The translations under genes were made by a program, and so were the position numbers. Of a stretch of 64,000 nucleotides of DNA, positions 27,767-35,927 are shown in pieces (position 1 is the stretch's first letter; each line of letters starts with the position of its first letter). The DNA is from Myxococcales bacterium. GTDB taxonomy: Bacteria; Myxococcota_A; Polyangia; Nannocystales; Nannocystaceae. The notes beneath the pieces are model-generated. The model had not been told where the DNA came from. It saw nothing but the letters and a program-made list of their open reading frames with translations, and did not search any database. The stretch is from the NCBI GenBank assembly GCA_014240065.1, contig JAAZXR010000021.1, forward strand, positions 1 through 64,000, in the 5' to 3' direction.

Positions 27767-27970
27767 AGGTTCCTTAGGGTTGCATCGCCGAGATGCGGGC
27801 GCAAGCGGAGGCTCGGCGGTGCGTGCTCGTGGCAAAAAAGTCGCTCGCCCCGTTGCCAGACGTCCGCAGGGGTCTCGTCATTCAAGCGCGCGCGACGAGG
27901 TGCGCGTCCGCGCGTGGCGGCGCTCCCGCTCGGGAATGAACGGCTTTCGCCCGTGGTACCTTGCCTACAG

Positions 27971-28816
27971 ATGCTGTCCCGCGACATTTGGATCATCGCT
28001 CGCTTCGAGGTGTGGCGGCATCTGAACTCTCGGCACGGGGTGTTGGGCCTGGTGCTCTTGGTGCTCGCCAGTGGCGTGCTGGGGTACCAAATCGGCGGAT
28101 ACACCGAGGAGGTCGACGCCCTGGTGGACCAGGCGCATCCGGCGCTGGTCGTGGGTGGGGGGATGTTGCAGAGCATGACCGAGCTGCCGCTGGATCAGCT
28201 GCTGGCGGTGCTCGACGCCCACCCCCCCATGCTCGTGATGTTGTTCGCGGGCTTGTTGTCCATGGTGCCCCTGGCGACCTACGTCTTCGCCTTCGACCAG
28301 ACCGCCTCGGAGATCGAGACGCGCCACGCCCGGTACCTGCTGTTTCGCAGCGAGCGCGACGCGATCTACTTGGGCAAGGCGCTGGGCGCCTACCTGATGG
28401 TGGCGGGCGCGGTCACCATCGCGACGGCGCTGCTCGCCGCCTTCATCCTGGCGCGCAGCGGCACCTTCGCCCCGGTCAAAGACACGCTCTACATGGGTCG
28501 GGCGTGGCTCACCTGTCTCGCCACCGCGATCCCCTACGTCGCGTTCTTAGGCATGCTTGGCGCGGTGGTGGGTAAGTCGCGCCGGGTGCTCTCGGTGGCG
28601 GTGTTTTTTTGGATCGTCCTGGGGATTGTTGGTGGGCTTTTGTCGAGCTGGCGACCGGAGCTCGACTTCACACCCTACCTGTTCCCGAGCCTCTCGCGGT
28701 TTCACCTGCTGACCGATTCGTTCTCCATGGCCTTGCCCACGCTCGTGCACCTCGTTTTGTTCAGCGTGACCTGCGTGGGGCTCGGGCTGTGGCGCTTTCG
28801 ACGGAGGGATCTATGA
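27971..28816 (+). CDS. ABC transporter permease (ABC-2 type)
   Basis: 281 residues with six hydrophobic segments. The first follows a short cytoplasmic N-terminus, and a long periplasmic loop (about residues 45-92) separates the first two, as in ABC-2 exporter permeases of the gliding/Nod/CcmB kind. The frame is open far upstream but antisense to the lipoprotein gene; ATG 27971 begins the membrane protein. The stop overlaps the ATG of the ATPase gene (ATGA), so the two should be made in step and form one exporter. The substrate is unknown. Confidence 0.82.
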   Translation: MLSRDIWIIARFEVWRHLNSRHGVLGLVLLVLASGVLGYQIGGYTEEVDALVDQAHPALVVGGGMLQSMTELPLDQLLAVLDAHPPMLVMLFAGLLSMVPLATYVFAFDQTASEIETRHARYLLFRSERDAIYLGKALGAYLMVAGAVTIATALLAAFILARSGTFAPVKDTLYMGRAWLTCLATAIPYVAFLGMLGAVVGKSRRVLSVAVFFWIVLGIVGGLLSSWRPELDFTPYLFPSLSRFHLLTDSFSMALPTLVHLVLFSVTCVGLGLWRFRRRDL

Positions 28817-29760
28817 GCCTCGCGCTCCGCGTCCGCGGCCTGCAAAAGTCCTACGGCAGCCACGCCGTGCTCAAGGGCGTCGACCTCGACGTGCCCACCG
28901 GGGTGGTGTTCGGCCTCGTCGGTCCCAACGGCGCCGGCAAGACCACCCTGTTCTCCACGGTGAGCGGCTACCTCCCGCAAGACGCGGGGGCGGTGGAGCA
29001 CTTCGGCGTGCACACGCCCCCCGGGGGGGCGCCCCCGAAGGGCACCTATTCGATCTTGCCCCAAGACGCGGCGTTCCTCCCCACGGTGAACCTCGGCGCC
29101 CAGCTGGAGTTTTACGGCCGCTTGCAGGGGCTCTCGGCCAAGGCGGCCAAGACCGAGCGGGCGCGGGTGCTCGACAGCGTCGGCCTGCCAGAGGTGGCGC
29201 GACAAAAGCCGGCCGCGCTCTCGCACGGCATGCAAAAGCGCGTCGGGATCGCGCAGGCCTTCATCGGCACGCCACGCCTGGTGATTTTGGACGAGCCCAC
29301 CGCCGGCCTCGACCCCACCGCCGCGAGGCAGGTGCGCGGGCTGATCCGCGAGCTCGCGCGCGCGTCCACGGTGCTGGTGTCGAGCCACAACCTGTCGGAG
29401 ATGGAGGACCTGTGCAGCGAGTTCGCCATCCTCCACGAGGGCCGCATCGTCCGCCAAGACAACCTCGCCGGCGTGATCGGTGGGGCGGCCGTGGTGATCT
29501 TTCGGCTCGGGGGTGAGGTGACCGAGGCGCTGCGCCAGGCCATGCTCGCGCTGCCGTCCGTGACCGATCTCGACTGGTCCGACGACACGGAGCGCTTGCG
29601 CGTTCACTTCGATCCCGAGGTGCTCGCGCCGCCCAAGGCGGCGCAGGCCATGCTCGCGGTGCTCGTGGACGGGGGCACGCCCTTCGTGGAGATGCAGCTG
29701 GGCAAGAGCCTCGAAGATCGCTTCATCGAAGAGACGACAGGGGTCGACGCGGTCGGGTAG
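28813..29760 (+). CDS. ABC transporter ATP-binding protein
   Basis: 315-residue ATPase of an ABC-2 exporter. Walker A is G37-P-N-G-A-G-K-T-T, the signature region is L-S-H-G-M-Q-K-R (near residue 138), Walker B is L-V-I-L-D-E-P-T-A-G-L-D, and the switch His is in V-S-S-H-N-L-S-E-M. The signature has H-G-M in place of the usual G-G-Q/G-M-K. The C-terminal 85 residues after the core form the extra domain typical of export ATPases. The start overlaps the permease stop. Confidence 0.9.
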   Translation: MSLALRVRGLQKSYGSHAVLKGVDLDVPTGVVFGLVGPNGAGKTTLFSTVSGYLPQDAGAVEHFGVHTPPGGAPPKGTYSILPQDAAFLPTVNLGAQLEFYGRLQGLSAKAAKTERARVLDSVGLPEVARQKPAALSHGMQKRVGIAQAFIGTPRLVILDEPTAGLDPTAARQVRGLIRELARASTVLVSSHNLSEMEDLCSEFAILHEGRIVRQDNLAGVIGGAAVVIFRLGGEVTEALRQAMLALPSVTDLDWSDDTERLRVHFDPEVLAPPKAAQAMLAVLVDGGTPFVEMQLGKSLEDRFIEETTGVDAVG

Positions 29761-29831
29761 GCGCGGCGCGCGACGACGGTTGCAACCTGCTACGATGCTC
29801 GCGACGGCGCATGTATGCGCCGCGGCTGCCC

Positions 29832-30542
29832 ATGTCCCGCGACTATCTGATGCCACCTCCCCCGACCCCGAGCGCCGCCGTCGACGGTGATGCGCGGCGA
29901 TTTGCGTTGCGACGGGTGCTCTGCGTGGGCCGCAACTACGCCGCGCACGCGCGGGAGATGGGCCAAGACCCGGCGCGTGAGCCCCCGTTTTTCTTCGCCA
30001 AGCCAGCCGACGCCGTCTTCGACGCCCAGCCGAGCGCCGACGCGAGCGTCGCGTACCCGCCGCTCACCGAGAATCTGCACCACGAGATCGAGCTGGCGGT
30101 GGCCATCGGGAGCGGCGGCCGTGAGATCCCGTCGGCGCAGGCCCTCGATCACGTCTTCGGTTACGCCCCCGCGCTCGACCTCACCCGCCGCGATCTCCAA
30201 AAGGCCGCGAAGGCCAAGGGGCACCCGTGGGAGTTCGGCAAGGCCTTTGACCGCTCCGCGCCGCTGGGGGCGCTCGTGCCGGCCGCGCGGAGCGGGCACC
30301 CCACGAGGGGGCGGGTGTGGCTGGAGGTCAACGGGGAGCTGCGCCAAGAGGGCGATCTGTCCGAGCTCATCTGGTCGGTCGCCGAGGTCATCGCCGAGCT
30401 GAGCGCCTCCATCGCGCTGGCCCCTGGGGATCTCATCTTGACCGGGACGCCCGCGGGCGTCGGGCCGCTCGTGCCCGGTGACGAGGTGCGCGGTGGCGTC
30501 GAGGGCGTCGGCGACCTCGCCCTGAAGATACGCGGCGGCTAG
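29832..30542 (+). CDS. Fumarylacetoacetate hydrolase family protein
   Basis: 236-residue hydrolase or decarboxylase of the FAH fold (fumarylpyruvate hydrolase branch). It has V-G-R-N-Y-A-A-H-A, then F-F-F-A-K-P, the metal-binding E-I-E-L (after H-H), and the C-terminal L-T-G-T-P-A-G-V-G-P loop. Family members cleave C-C bonds in aromatic-catabolism products using Mg2+ or Mn2+. ATG 29832 was chosen over 29811 because M-S-R-D-Y-L matches the usual N-terminus. The stop shares the CTAG palindrome with the convergent SulP gene. Confidence 0.85.
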   Translation: MSRDYLMPPPPTPSAAVDGDARRFALRRVLCVGRNYAAHAREMGQDPAREPPFFFAKPADAVFDAQPSADASVAYPPLTENLHHEIELAVAIGSGGREIPSAQALDHVFGYAPALDLTRRDLQKAAKAKGHPWEFGKAFDRSAPLGALVPAARSGHPTRGRVWLEVNGELRQEGDLSELIWSVAEVIAELSASIALAPGDLILTGTPAGVGPLVPGDEVRGGVEGVGDLALKIRGG

Positions 30543-32293
30543 CCGATGTCGCGGCGCGGCTCGGGGCTTTTGTTTTCGGGCGACGGCGTCGCATCGGGAT
30601 CCGGTTCATCGCCGCAGCGTGAGGCCCATTGACCTCGGTCCAAAGAAACGGGCAGCGGCGGCCGCGGTTGGGAAGCGGTCGCATCGCGATCTGCTTCGCC
30701 TCGGCGTGAGCCCGCGCCACGTTCCAAGCTCGGATGTGGCCCCGAGAGGTTGGGGTCGCGCAGTCGGACGCCGCTGGTGTCGAGGCTGATCCCGCGCTGG
30801 AGCGCGGTTATTTTGTACTCTCGAATCAGCTCGGCGATTTCCTCATCGAGGTAGCGGACCTGCTCCCCAGTGATCGAGAGGGAGGCGCCGTCCGGCAGGT
30901 TCTCGAAGATCTCTCGGATCTTCGGCTTGTGGAGGAACGAGACGGTTTCGCCGAGGCGCATGACGAAGCTGTCGTCGGTGTCCCCATGCCGGAGGCGCAC
31001 CGCGTGGGACACGTGCGCTTTGAGTACGAACACCACGCTCGCGCACAGCCCGAGTCCGACCCCGATGAGGAGATCTGTAAACAGGATCCCCGCGATCGTG
31101 ATGGAGAAGGGGAGCATGCGCTCCCAGCCCTCGGCGTACATCTCGCGAAACAGGCTCAGGGGCATGAGTTTGTAGCCCACGTGAAGCAAGATGGCGGCCA
31201 AGGCCGCGAGCGGGATTTGATTTAGGAGCCCCGGGATCGCGACGACGGTCCCGACCAACAACAGGGCGTGGATGAACGCCGAAGCTTGGGTCTTCGCGCC
31301 GGAGTAGACGTTGGCCGATCCGCGAACGATGACCGCTGTGAGCGGCAGCCCTCCGAATAGGCCGCAGACCATGTTCCCGACCCCTTGAGCCTTCAGCTCT
31401 CGGTTGGCGGGCGTCACGCGGCGCAACTGATCGATCTTGTCGACAGCCTCCACGCACAGCAAGGTCTCGATGGAGGCCACCACCGCGATAACGGCACCGG
31501 TCTTCCACACCGCGAGGTTGTCGAAGGCTGTGAGGTCCGGCCGCGGGAGGGACGCGACGAGCGGCCCTAGGCCGTCGGTGATGGGCACACCGACGAGCAG
31601 GTGCTCACGTACGGAGAGGGAGGTCACGACGGCTTCGAACAGGTAGTTCATCGCGATGCCGAATCCGACGACGAGCAGCGGCGCGGGAATCGCCGTCGCG
31701 CGGATTCGCGCGGAGATTTTCGGCCAGAAGATCAAGATGCTCAGACTCACCATGCCGATGAGGGTGGCCCCGCGATGGTAGTGACCGAGCGCGTAGGGGA
31801 TCTCCGTGAGCGTGTTTCGTCCGTCCGCTTGTGCGAAGGTGAAGTCTCCCTCGTAGTCCCCGTCAAAACCGAAGGCGTGGGGGATCTGCTTCAAGATCAG
31901 CACGGCGCCGATTCCCGCGAGCATGCCCTTGATGACGCTCGCCGGGAAAAAGTGCGCGATTTTGCCCGCTCGGGCGAATCCGAGCGCCACTTGGAAGACG
32001 CCGGCGAGGAGCACCGCGGTCAAAAATAGCTCGTAGCTGCCAAGCTCGGCGATGGCGTCCACCACGATCACCGTGAGCCCAGCGGCAGGTCCGCTCACGG
32101 CCAGCGGCGCCTTGCTCAGCACGGCGACGACAAGTCCCCCCACGATCCCGGCGACCAGCCCCGAAACGAGAGGCGCGTTGGACGCGAACGCGATACCCAG
32201 GCACAGCGGGAGCGCGACCAGGAATACAACCAGTCCCGCCGGGGCGTCGTGGCGCAAGTGTTGAAACGGAGAGAGTGGGGGAGTCGCGTTCAT
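30539..32293 (-). CDS. SulP family inorganic anion transporter
   Basis: 584-residue membrane transporter for sulfate, bicarbonate or similar anions. It has the family core with S-G-P-A-A-G-L near residue 67, P-A-S-V-I-K-G-M-L near 117 and K-Q-I-P-H-A-F-G, about 10-12 membrane segments, then a C-terminal STAS-like cytoplasmic domain (about 445-530) and a polar Pro/Arg-rich tail. The P-H-A-F-G and N-R-E-L-x-A-Q-G signatures resemble the branch often linked to carbonic anhydrase, but none is adjacent here. Start ATG 32293. Confidence 0.88.
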   Translation of the reverse strand: MNATPPLSPFQHLRHDAPAGLVVFLVALPLCLGIAFASNAPLVSGLVAGIVGGLVVAVLSKAPLAVSGPAAGLTVIVVDAIAELGSYELFLTAVLLAGVFQVALGFARAGKIAHFFPASVIKGMLAGIGAVLILKQIPHAFGFDGDYEGDFTFAQADGRNTLTEIPYALGHYHRGATLIGMVSLSILIFWPKISARIRATAIPAPLLVVGFGIAMNYLFEAVVTSLSVREHLLVGVPITDGLGPLVASLPRPDLTAFDNLAVWKTGAVIAVVASIETLLCVEAVDKIDQLRRVTPANRELKAQGVGNMVCGLFGGLPLTAVIVRGSANVYSGAKTQASAFIHALLLVGTVVAIPGLLNQIPLAALAAILLHVGYKLMPLSLFREMYAEGWERMLPFSITIAGILFTDLLIGVGLGLCASVVFVLKAHVSHAVRLRHGDTDDSFVMRLGETVSFLHKPKIREIFENLPDGASLSITGEQVRYLDEEIAELIREYKITALQRGISLDTSGVRLRDPNLSGPHPSLERGAGSRRGEADRDATASQPRPPLPVSLDRGQWASRCGDEPDPDATPSPENKSPEPRRDIG

Positions 32294-32602
32294 GTTGACG
32301 GAGACTTGACGCCCTCGTAGGTCCAAGGATTTTCTGCCATGTAGTCAGGCTCGTCCTTATTAATAGCGGATCTTCGCCGCCGCGCAGCAAATTCTGCGGT
32401 CTTTGTTCCATCTCTTGCGCGCAATTTGCGGAAGGCGCACACCATGAGCCGCGCCGTGTCGCCGACGTGGGGCGCGGGCTTTGAATGATGGTCGACAATT
32501 GAACCGCGGGGGAGCGTGTGGTGGAGCGTCCTCGTCGCGCCGGCGGGCTCCCGAATTGGGCCTCAAGCGGTCCATTGGAAGCCTCCTCCTGCGTCGGGGA
32601 CT
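32294..32602. other. Intergenic region upstream of the SulP gene
   Basis: This 309-bp gap lies between the stop of the leftward AAA+ gene and the leftward SulP start. It contains an AT-rich patch (ATTAATAG, about 32358-32365) that, read leftward, gives a possible -10 box CTATTAAT for the transporter gene. No gene or clear terminator was seen. Confidence 0.35.
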
Positions 32603-33832
32603 TCAAGAGGAGCGGTTGCTCTTTACCCCCTCGGCCCGAACGGCGAGGCTGTCGAGTTGCTCGTTGGCGCTGAACTCACTGAGCCGCTCCTCAAGCTCGC
32701 GAAACTCCTCTTTCGCGCAGCCGGGACCGAGCGTATCTCGTCGCGCGACGTACTCCGACACCCAGGCGATCGGCCACGCGGCCAAGGCGTCGAGGTGAGG
32801 GTCGTCGGATCCGACCATCTGCTCCACGAGCTCCCGGCAGGGGGTGAAGACCCGCACCATCTCGTCGAAGCGCCCCGGTCTCAACACGGCAGAGTTCAAG
32901 CTCCCGTAGCCGTTGGCGGTGGCGATGACCAGGGGCACACGAAGGCGTATTTGCTCGAGCATGCCCAGCATCTCTGCTCCAAAACCGACCCGGTCAATGT
33001 CGTCGAGCAGCACCGCCTGCGGCTGGAGGCAGTCCACGATGGTCTGAAGGTTGAGGCAGGGGTCCCCGTTGCCCTCGCGATTGAAACGGGCCGTCTCCCG
33101 TAGCATCTGGGTGAGCGCGCCCACGTCGATCTGCACGGAGCGCGAGCCGAGGCGGTCGGCGAGCTGGCGGGCCGCGGTGGTCTTTCCGGTGCCGGGCGGC
33201 CCCACGAGCAGCACGGATCGAGAGGCGCCCCGCGCTCGGAATTGTTGGACGCGGGCCTCGAGTTTGTGCAGGGACTCCGTCGAGAGCATGGGCGGCGTCT
33301 CCGGTTGTCGCACCAACCCGCCGCCACGCACGGCCAGGTGTTCGTGGCCCAGGGAACGCCAGATCCGCTCGCCGAGGGCCGTGATCGTCTCTTCGCGGCG
33401 GGCGCGACGGTAGTAGGGGCCTCGGAGCACGCCCTGTTGACCGCTGCCTTCGATCCACCCGATGACTTCGGCGTCGAGCGACGCCTCCACGACGATCTCG
33501 TGGTCATCCGCGCGCGCCGGGAGGGGTCGCACGTCGTGGGCGTGCCTCAAGATCCATTGGGCGAGCACGGGCGCCGCCGCTTCCCACTCGGGCTCCGGCC
33601 CGTCGGTGTTGAACGCGAAGAACGAGCAGGGCGTCTTGCGCGCGGCGGCTTCGGACCAGATCTTGTGCCCGACGCCAGCACCGTAGGCGCCGAGGGCGAG
33701 CCAGTCGAGCGGACGCGGACGATCACGGAGGCGAATGATCAGCGCGGCAGCCTCGGCTGCGATCTCTAGAATTCTACCCGCGGTGGCGAAGCCATTGTTG
33801 GGCTGATGGCGGAATTTATGTCGTCGTGGCAT
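32603..33832 (-). CDS. AAA+ ATPase, BCS1-like core
   Basis: 409 residues. The C-terminal half is a AAA+ module: Walker A G211-P-P-G-T-G-K-T-T, Walker B L-L-D-D-I-D (about 275-280), sensor I-A-T-A-N (303-307) and the arginine-finger-type R-P-G-R-F-D (318-323). The order and spacing recall BCS1/FtsH-class ATPases. The N-terminal 190 residues are unlike any domain I know; one hydrophobic stretch lies near residues 43-55. It may unfold or translocate a protein. ATG 33832 begins the conserved-looking protein; an open frame upstream is antisense to the next gene. Confidence 0.78.
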   Translation of the reverse strand: MPRRHKFRHQPNNGFATAGRILEIAAEAAALIIRLRDRPRPLDWLALGAYGAGVGHKIWSEAAARKTPCSFFAFNTDGPEPEWEAAAPVLAQWILRHAHDVRPLPARADDHEIVVEASLDAEVIGWIEGSGQQGVLRGPYYRRARREETITALGERIWRSLGHEHLAVRGGGLVRQPETPPMLSTESLHKLEARVQQFRARGASRSVLLVGPPGTGKTTAARQLADRLGSRSVQIDVGALTQMLRETARFNREGNGDPCLNLQTIVDCLQPQAVLLDDIDRVGFGAEMLGMLEQIRLRVPLVIATANGYGSLNSAVLRPGRFDEMVRVFTPCRELVEQMVGSDDPHLDALAAWPIAWVSEYVARRDTLGPGCAKEEFRELEERLSEFSANEQLDSLAVRAEGVKSNRSS

Positions 33833-33988
33833 GGGACCTATGGAACAGCGCGCGAGGCGCGAGGCGCGAGGCGTGGGGGGGAGCGAACCCTCCCAAGGTG
33901 TCACGAACGCGTACTCCCAACGGGAGCACGGGCGTCGCTCGCATTCGCCCACTGGCACCCACTTGGAGGCTGTTGTACGGTGGTCGTC

Positions 33989-34732
33989 ATGAATATGACT
34001 TATTTGCGCATGAATGCAGTGATCGTGGTGGTCTCGGCCAGTCTCGGGCTCACCGTCGCCTGTACGCCCAAAGATGGCGACACGGACACGGCGGCGAGCG
34101 GCACCGGCACGGACGGAACCGACGGCACTGGAACCGCCGACGAGAGCGGGGGCGGCACCGCCGAGGGTGGCGGCACCTCTGGCACCGATGACGGGGGCAC
34201 CTCCGGCAACGAGGGCGGCAGCACCTCGGGCGATGGAGATGGCGACGGTGATATTTGCGAGGACGTCGGGGCCAAGCTCATTGAGTGTGGATGGGATGCG
34301 GGCACCGCCGCGGAAGCCCAAGAGGAGTGCGTGTTCGAGGTTACGGGCGCGTACGGCCACTCGGTCGCGTGCGGAGACGCGTGGGTCGCGACCTACACCT
34401 GCTTATTCGCGCTCGATTGTGCGGAGATCGAGGGCGGCTACTACGCGTGTGAGAGCCGGTTCTATGCCATCGAGGAGGCGTGTTATGGGCGCGAGACCGA
34501 CGGCGACTGGGGCGACGACGGCACCTGGTCCGACACTGCTGAGGGCACCACCGCCTGGGAGGACACGGGCTTCGACGACACGGGCTTCGACACGGGCTTC
34601 GACACCGGCTTCGACACCGGCGAGACAGGCTTCGACGGCTCAGGTGACGGCTCAGGTGACGGCGGAGGAGGTCCCACGGGCGGAGGTCCCACGGGCGGAG
34701 GTCCCACGGGCGGAGGTCCCACTGGCGGGTAG
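33989..34732 (+). CDS. Predicted lipoprotein with TGFD and GGGPT repeats
   Basis: 247 residues. The leader ends L-T-V-A-C (Cys25), then about 65 residues of Thr/Gly/Asp/Ser linker. A compact Cys-containing domain (about 87-168) follows. The tail is low complexity: several T-G-F-D units, then four G-G-G-P-T units running to the stop. The repeats are tandem at DNA level (34562-34640 and 34670-34729). No known function. The start ATG begins the signal sequence; a second ATG at 33995 is possible. The next gene begins 16 bp after this stop. Confidence 0.75.
   Translation: MNMTYLRMNAVIVVVSASLGLTVACTPKDGDTDTAASGTGTDGTDGTGTADESGGGTAEGGGTSGTDDGGTSGNEGGSTSGDGDGDGDICEDVGAKLIECGWDAGTAAEAQEECVFEVTGAYGHSVACGDAWVATYTCLFALDCAEIEGGYYACESRFYAIEEACYGRETDGDWGDDGTWSDTAEGTTAWEDTGFDDTGFDTGFDTGFDTGETGFDGSGDGSGDGGGGPTGGGPTGGGPTGGGPTGG
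34562..34729 (+). repeat. Coding tandem repeats at lipoprotein 3' end
   Basis: Two adjacent short arrays: variants of GACACGGGCTTC (34562-34640), giving T-G-F-D, and four copies of GGCGGAGGTCCCAC(G/T)G (about 34670-34729), giving G-G-G-P-T. All units are multiples of three bases, so length change keeps the frame. Confidence 0.8.
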
Positions 34733-34748
34733 CCGCGGTGGGCCATGG

Positions 34749-35912
34749 GTGGCAGCGGTGCTCGTCACTTGCTGCTGCACCATTGCGAACGCGGCCTCCG
34801 CACCAGAGCCTGCTTCGGCGCTAGCGCCTGCTTCGGCGGGAGCGCCTGCTTCGGCGGGAGCGCCTGCTTCGGCGGGAGCGCTCGCCCCAGGCCAGGGCGC
34901 GGCCGGCGAGCAGGCTGTGACAGCGGTTGGCGGGCCCGTGGCGCCCGCCCCCGAGGTGCCGCCCGGCTTTGCGCTTGCGCCCACGGCGGTGGAGCCGTCG
35001 GTCTCCATGGACGAGGAGGAGGACGCCCGCATGGCCGAGGCTTTCTCTCTTGGTCTGCACCCATTGCCGAACGGGGGCTTCGCCTACGAGGGGACACCGG
35101 GCGAGCGCTTCGACGCGCTCATTCGACCCGACGGTGTGGTGCGCTTGCTCCCCGAGTCTCCGGTGCAGGTGAAGGCCGACTCGATCTGCGCGGTGGTGGT
35201 CTGCGTGCGCACCAAAAAAACGTCGCCGGGACGCACGGCCTCGAATCGCGCCGAGCGGTGGGTGGCTTTGGCCGGCGCCTACGCGGCCGCCCTCACGGCG
35301 ACGGCGTTCGGTGGCGACCCGAACCAGAATCTCGGTACCCCCCAAGAAGCGGTCATGCAAGGCCGCGGATGGCAACAGACGCCGGCGCAGCTGAGCAATC
35401 CGGCGGGGGCGGCGCCCGGGTCGGTCGCCCCCGTGGCGTCGGCGAGTGGGCGCTATGGGTTTTTGCCCACGCCCAACCGCCAGATGGCGGCGTTCTTGAA
35501 CCGGACCTTTGAGTTTCGCCTGCGCCTCGCGATCGCGGCGTGGGAGCGGCGTTGCGAAGAGGCGCTCGTGCAGCTTCCTTCGCGGTTACTCACCATTTGG
35601 AATGACGACTCGCTCTCCCATGCGGATCGCCGCGCCGAGATTTTGTATCTGTGGGACAGCCTTGAGTTTCGCACGGTGGATGTGCCCCTCGGCACCGCGG
35701 TGGCGAGCGAGGTAGACGCGAACCGGCTCCGCGCCGCAGAAGCAGCACGCGCGCGGATTTTGAAGTTCGTGCGGACGAGCTTGCCGGCGCGGTCTCCCCG
35801 TTCGTTCACCCGCAAGGAGCTTCGCCGCTTCAACGAGGGGCGCGCCGGCGCCTCCTTGTTTTGGCCCTACAAAGCCCCGCGCCGCCGCTTGTTCCTCGGC
35901 GGCCAGCGTTAA
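34749..35912 (+). CDS. Secreted envelope protein, unknown function
   Basis: 387 residues from GTG 34749, with a short signal-like N-terminus rich in Cys (V-T-C-C-C-T) ending near A-N-A-A-S-A. Three perfect A-P-A-S-A-G units follow (18-bp DNA repeats at 34824-34877). The rest is a soluble domain with a helical, Arg-rich C-terminal half (about 245-387). I do not recognise a family. The start is a guess forced by the preceding stop at 34732; the frame is open upstream inside the lipoprotein gene. Probably co-transcribed with it. It converges on the DUF1501 gene. Confidence 0.6.
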   Translation: MAAVLVTCCCTIANAASAPEPASALAPASAGAPASAGAPASAGALAPGQGAAGEQAVTAVGGPVAPAPEVPPGFALAPTAVEPSVSMDEEEDARMAEAFSLGLHPLPNGGFAYEGTPGERFDALIRPDGVVRLLPESPVQVKADSICAVVVCVRTKKTSPGRTASNRAERWVALAGAYAAALTATAFGGDPNQNLGTPQEAVMQGRGWQQTPAQLSNPAGAAPGSVAPVASASGRYGFLPTPNRQMAAFLNRTFEFRLRLAIAAWERRCEEALVQLPSRLLTIWNDDSLSHADRRAEILYLWDSLEFRTVDVPLGTAVASEVDANRLRAAEAARARILKFVRTSLPARSPRSFTRKELRRFNEGRAGASLFWPYKAPRRRLFLGGQR

Positions 35913-35927
35913 GGCGCGGACGCACGC

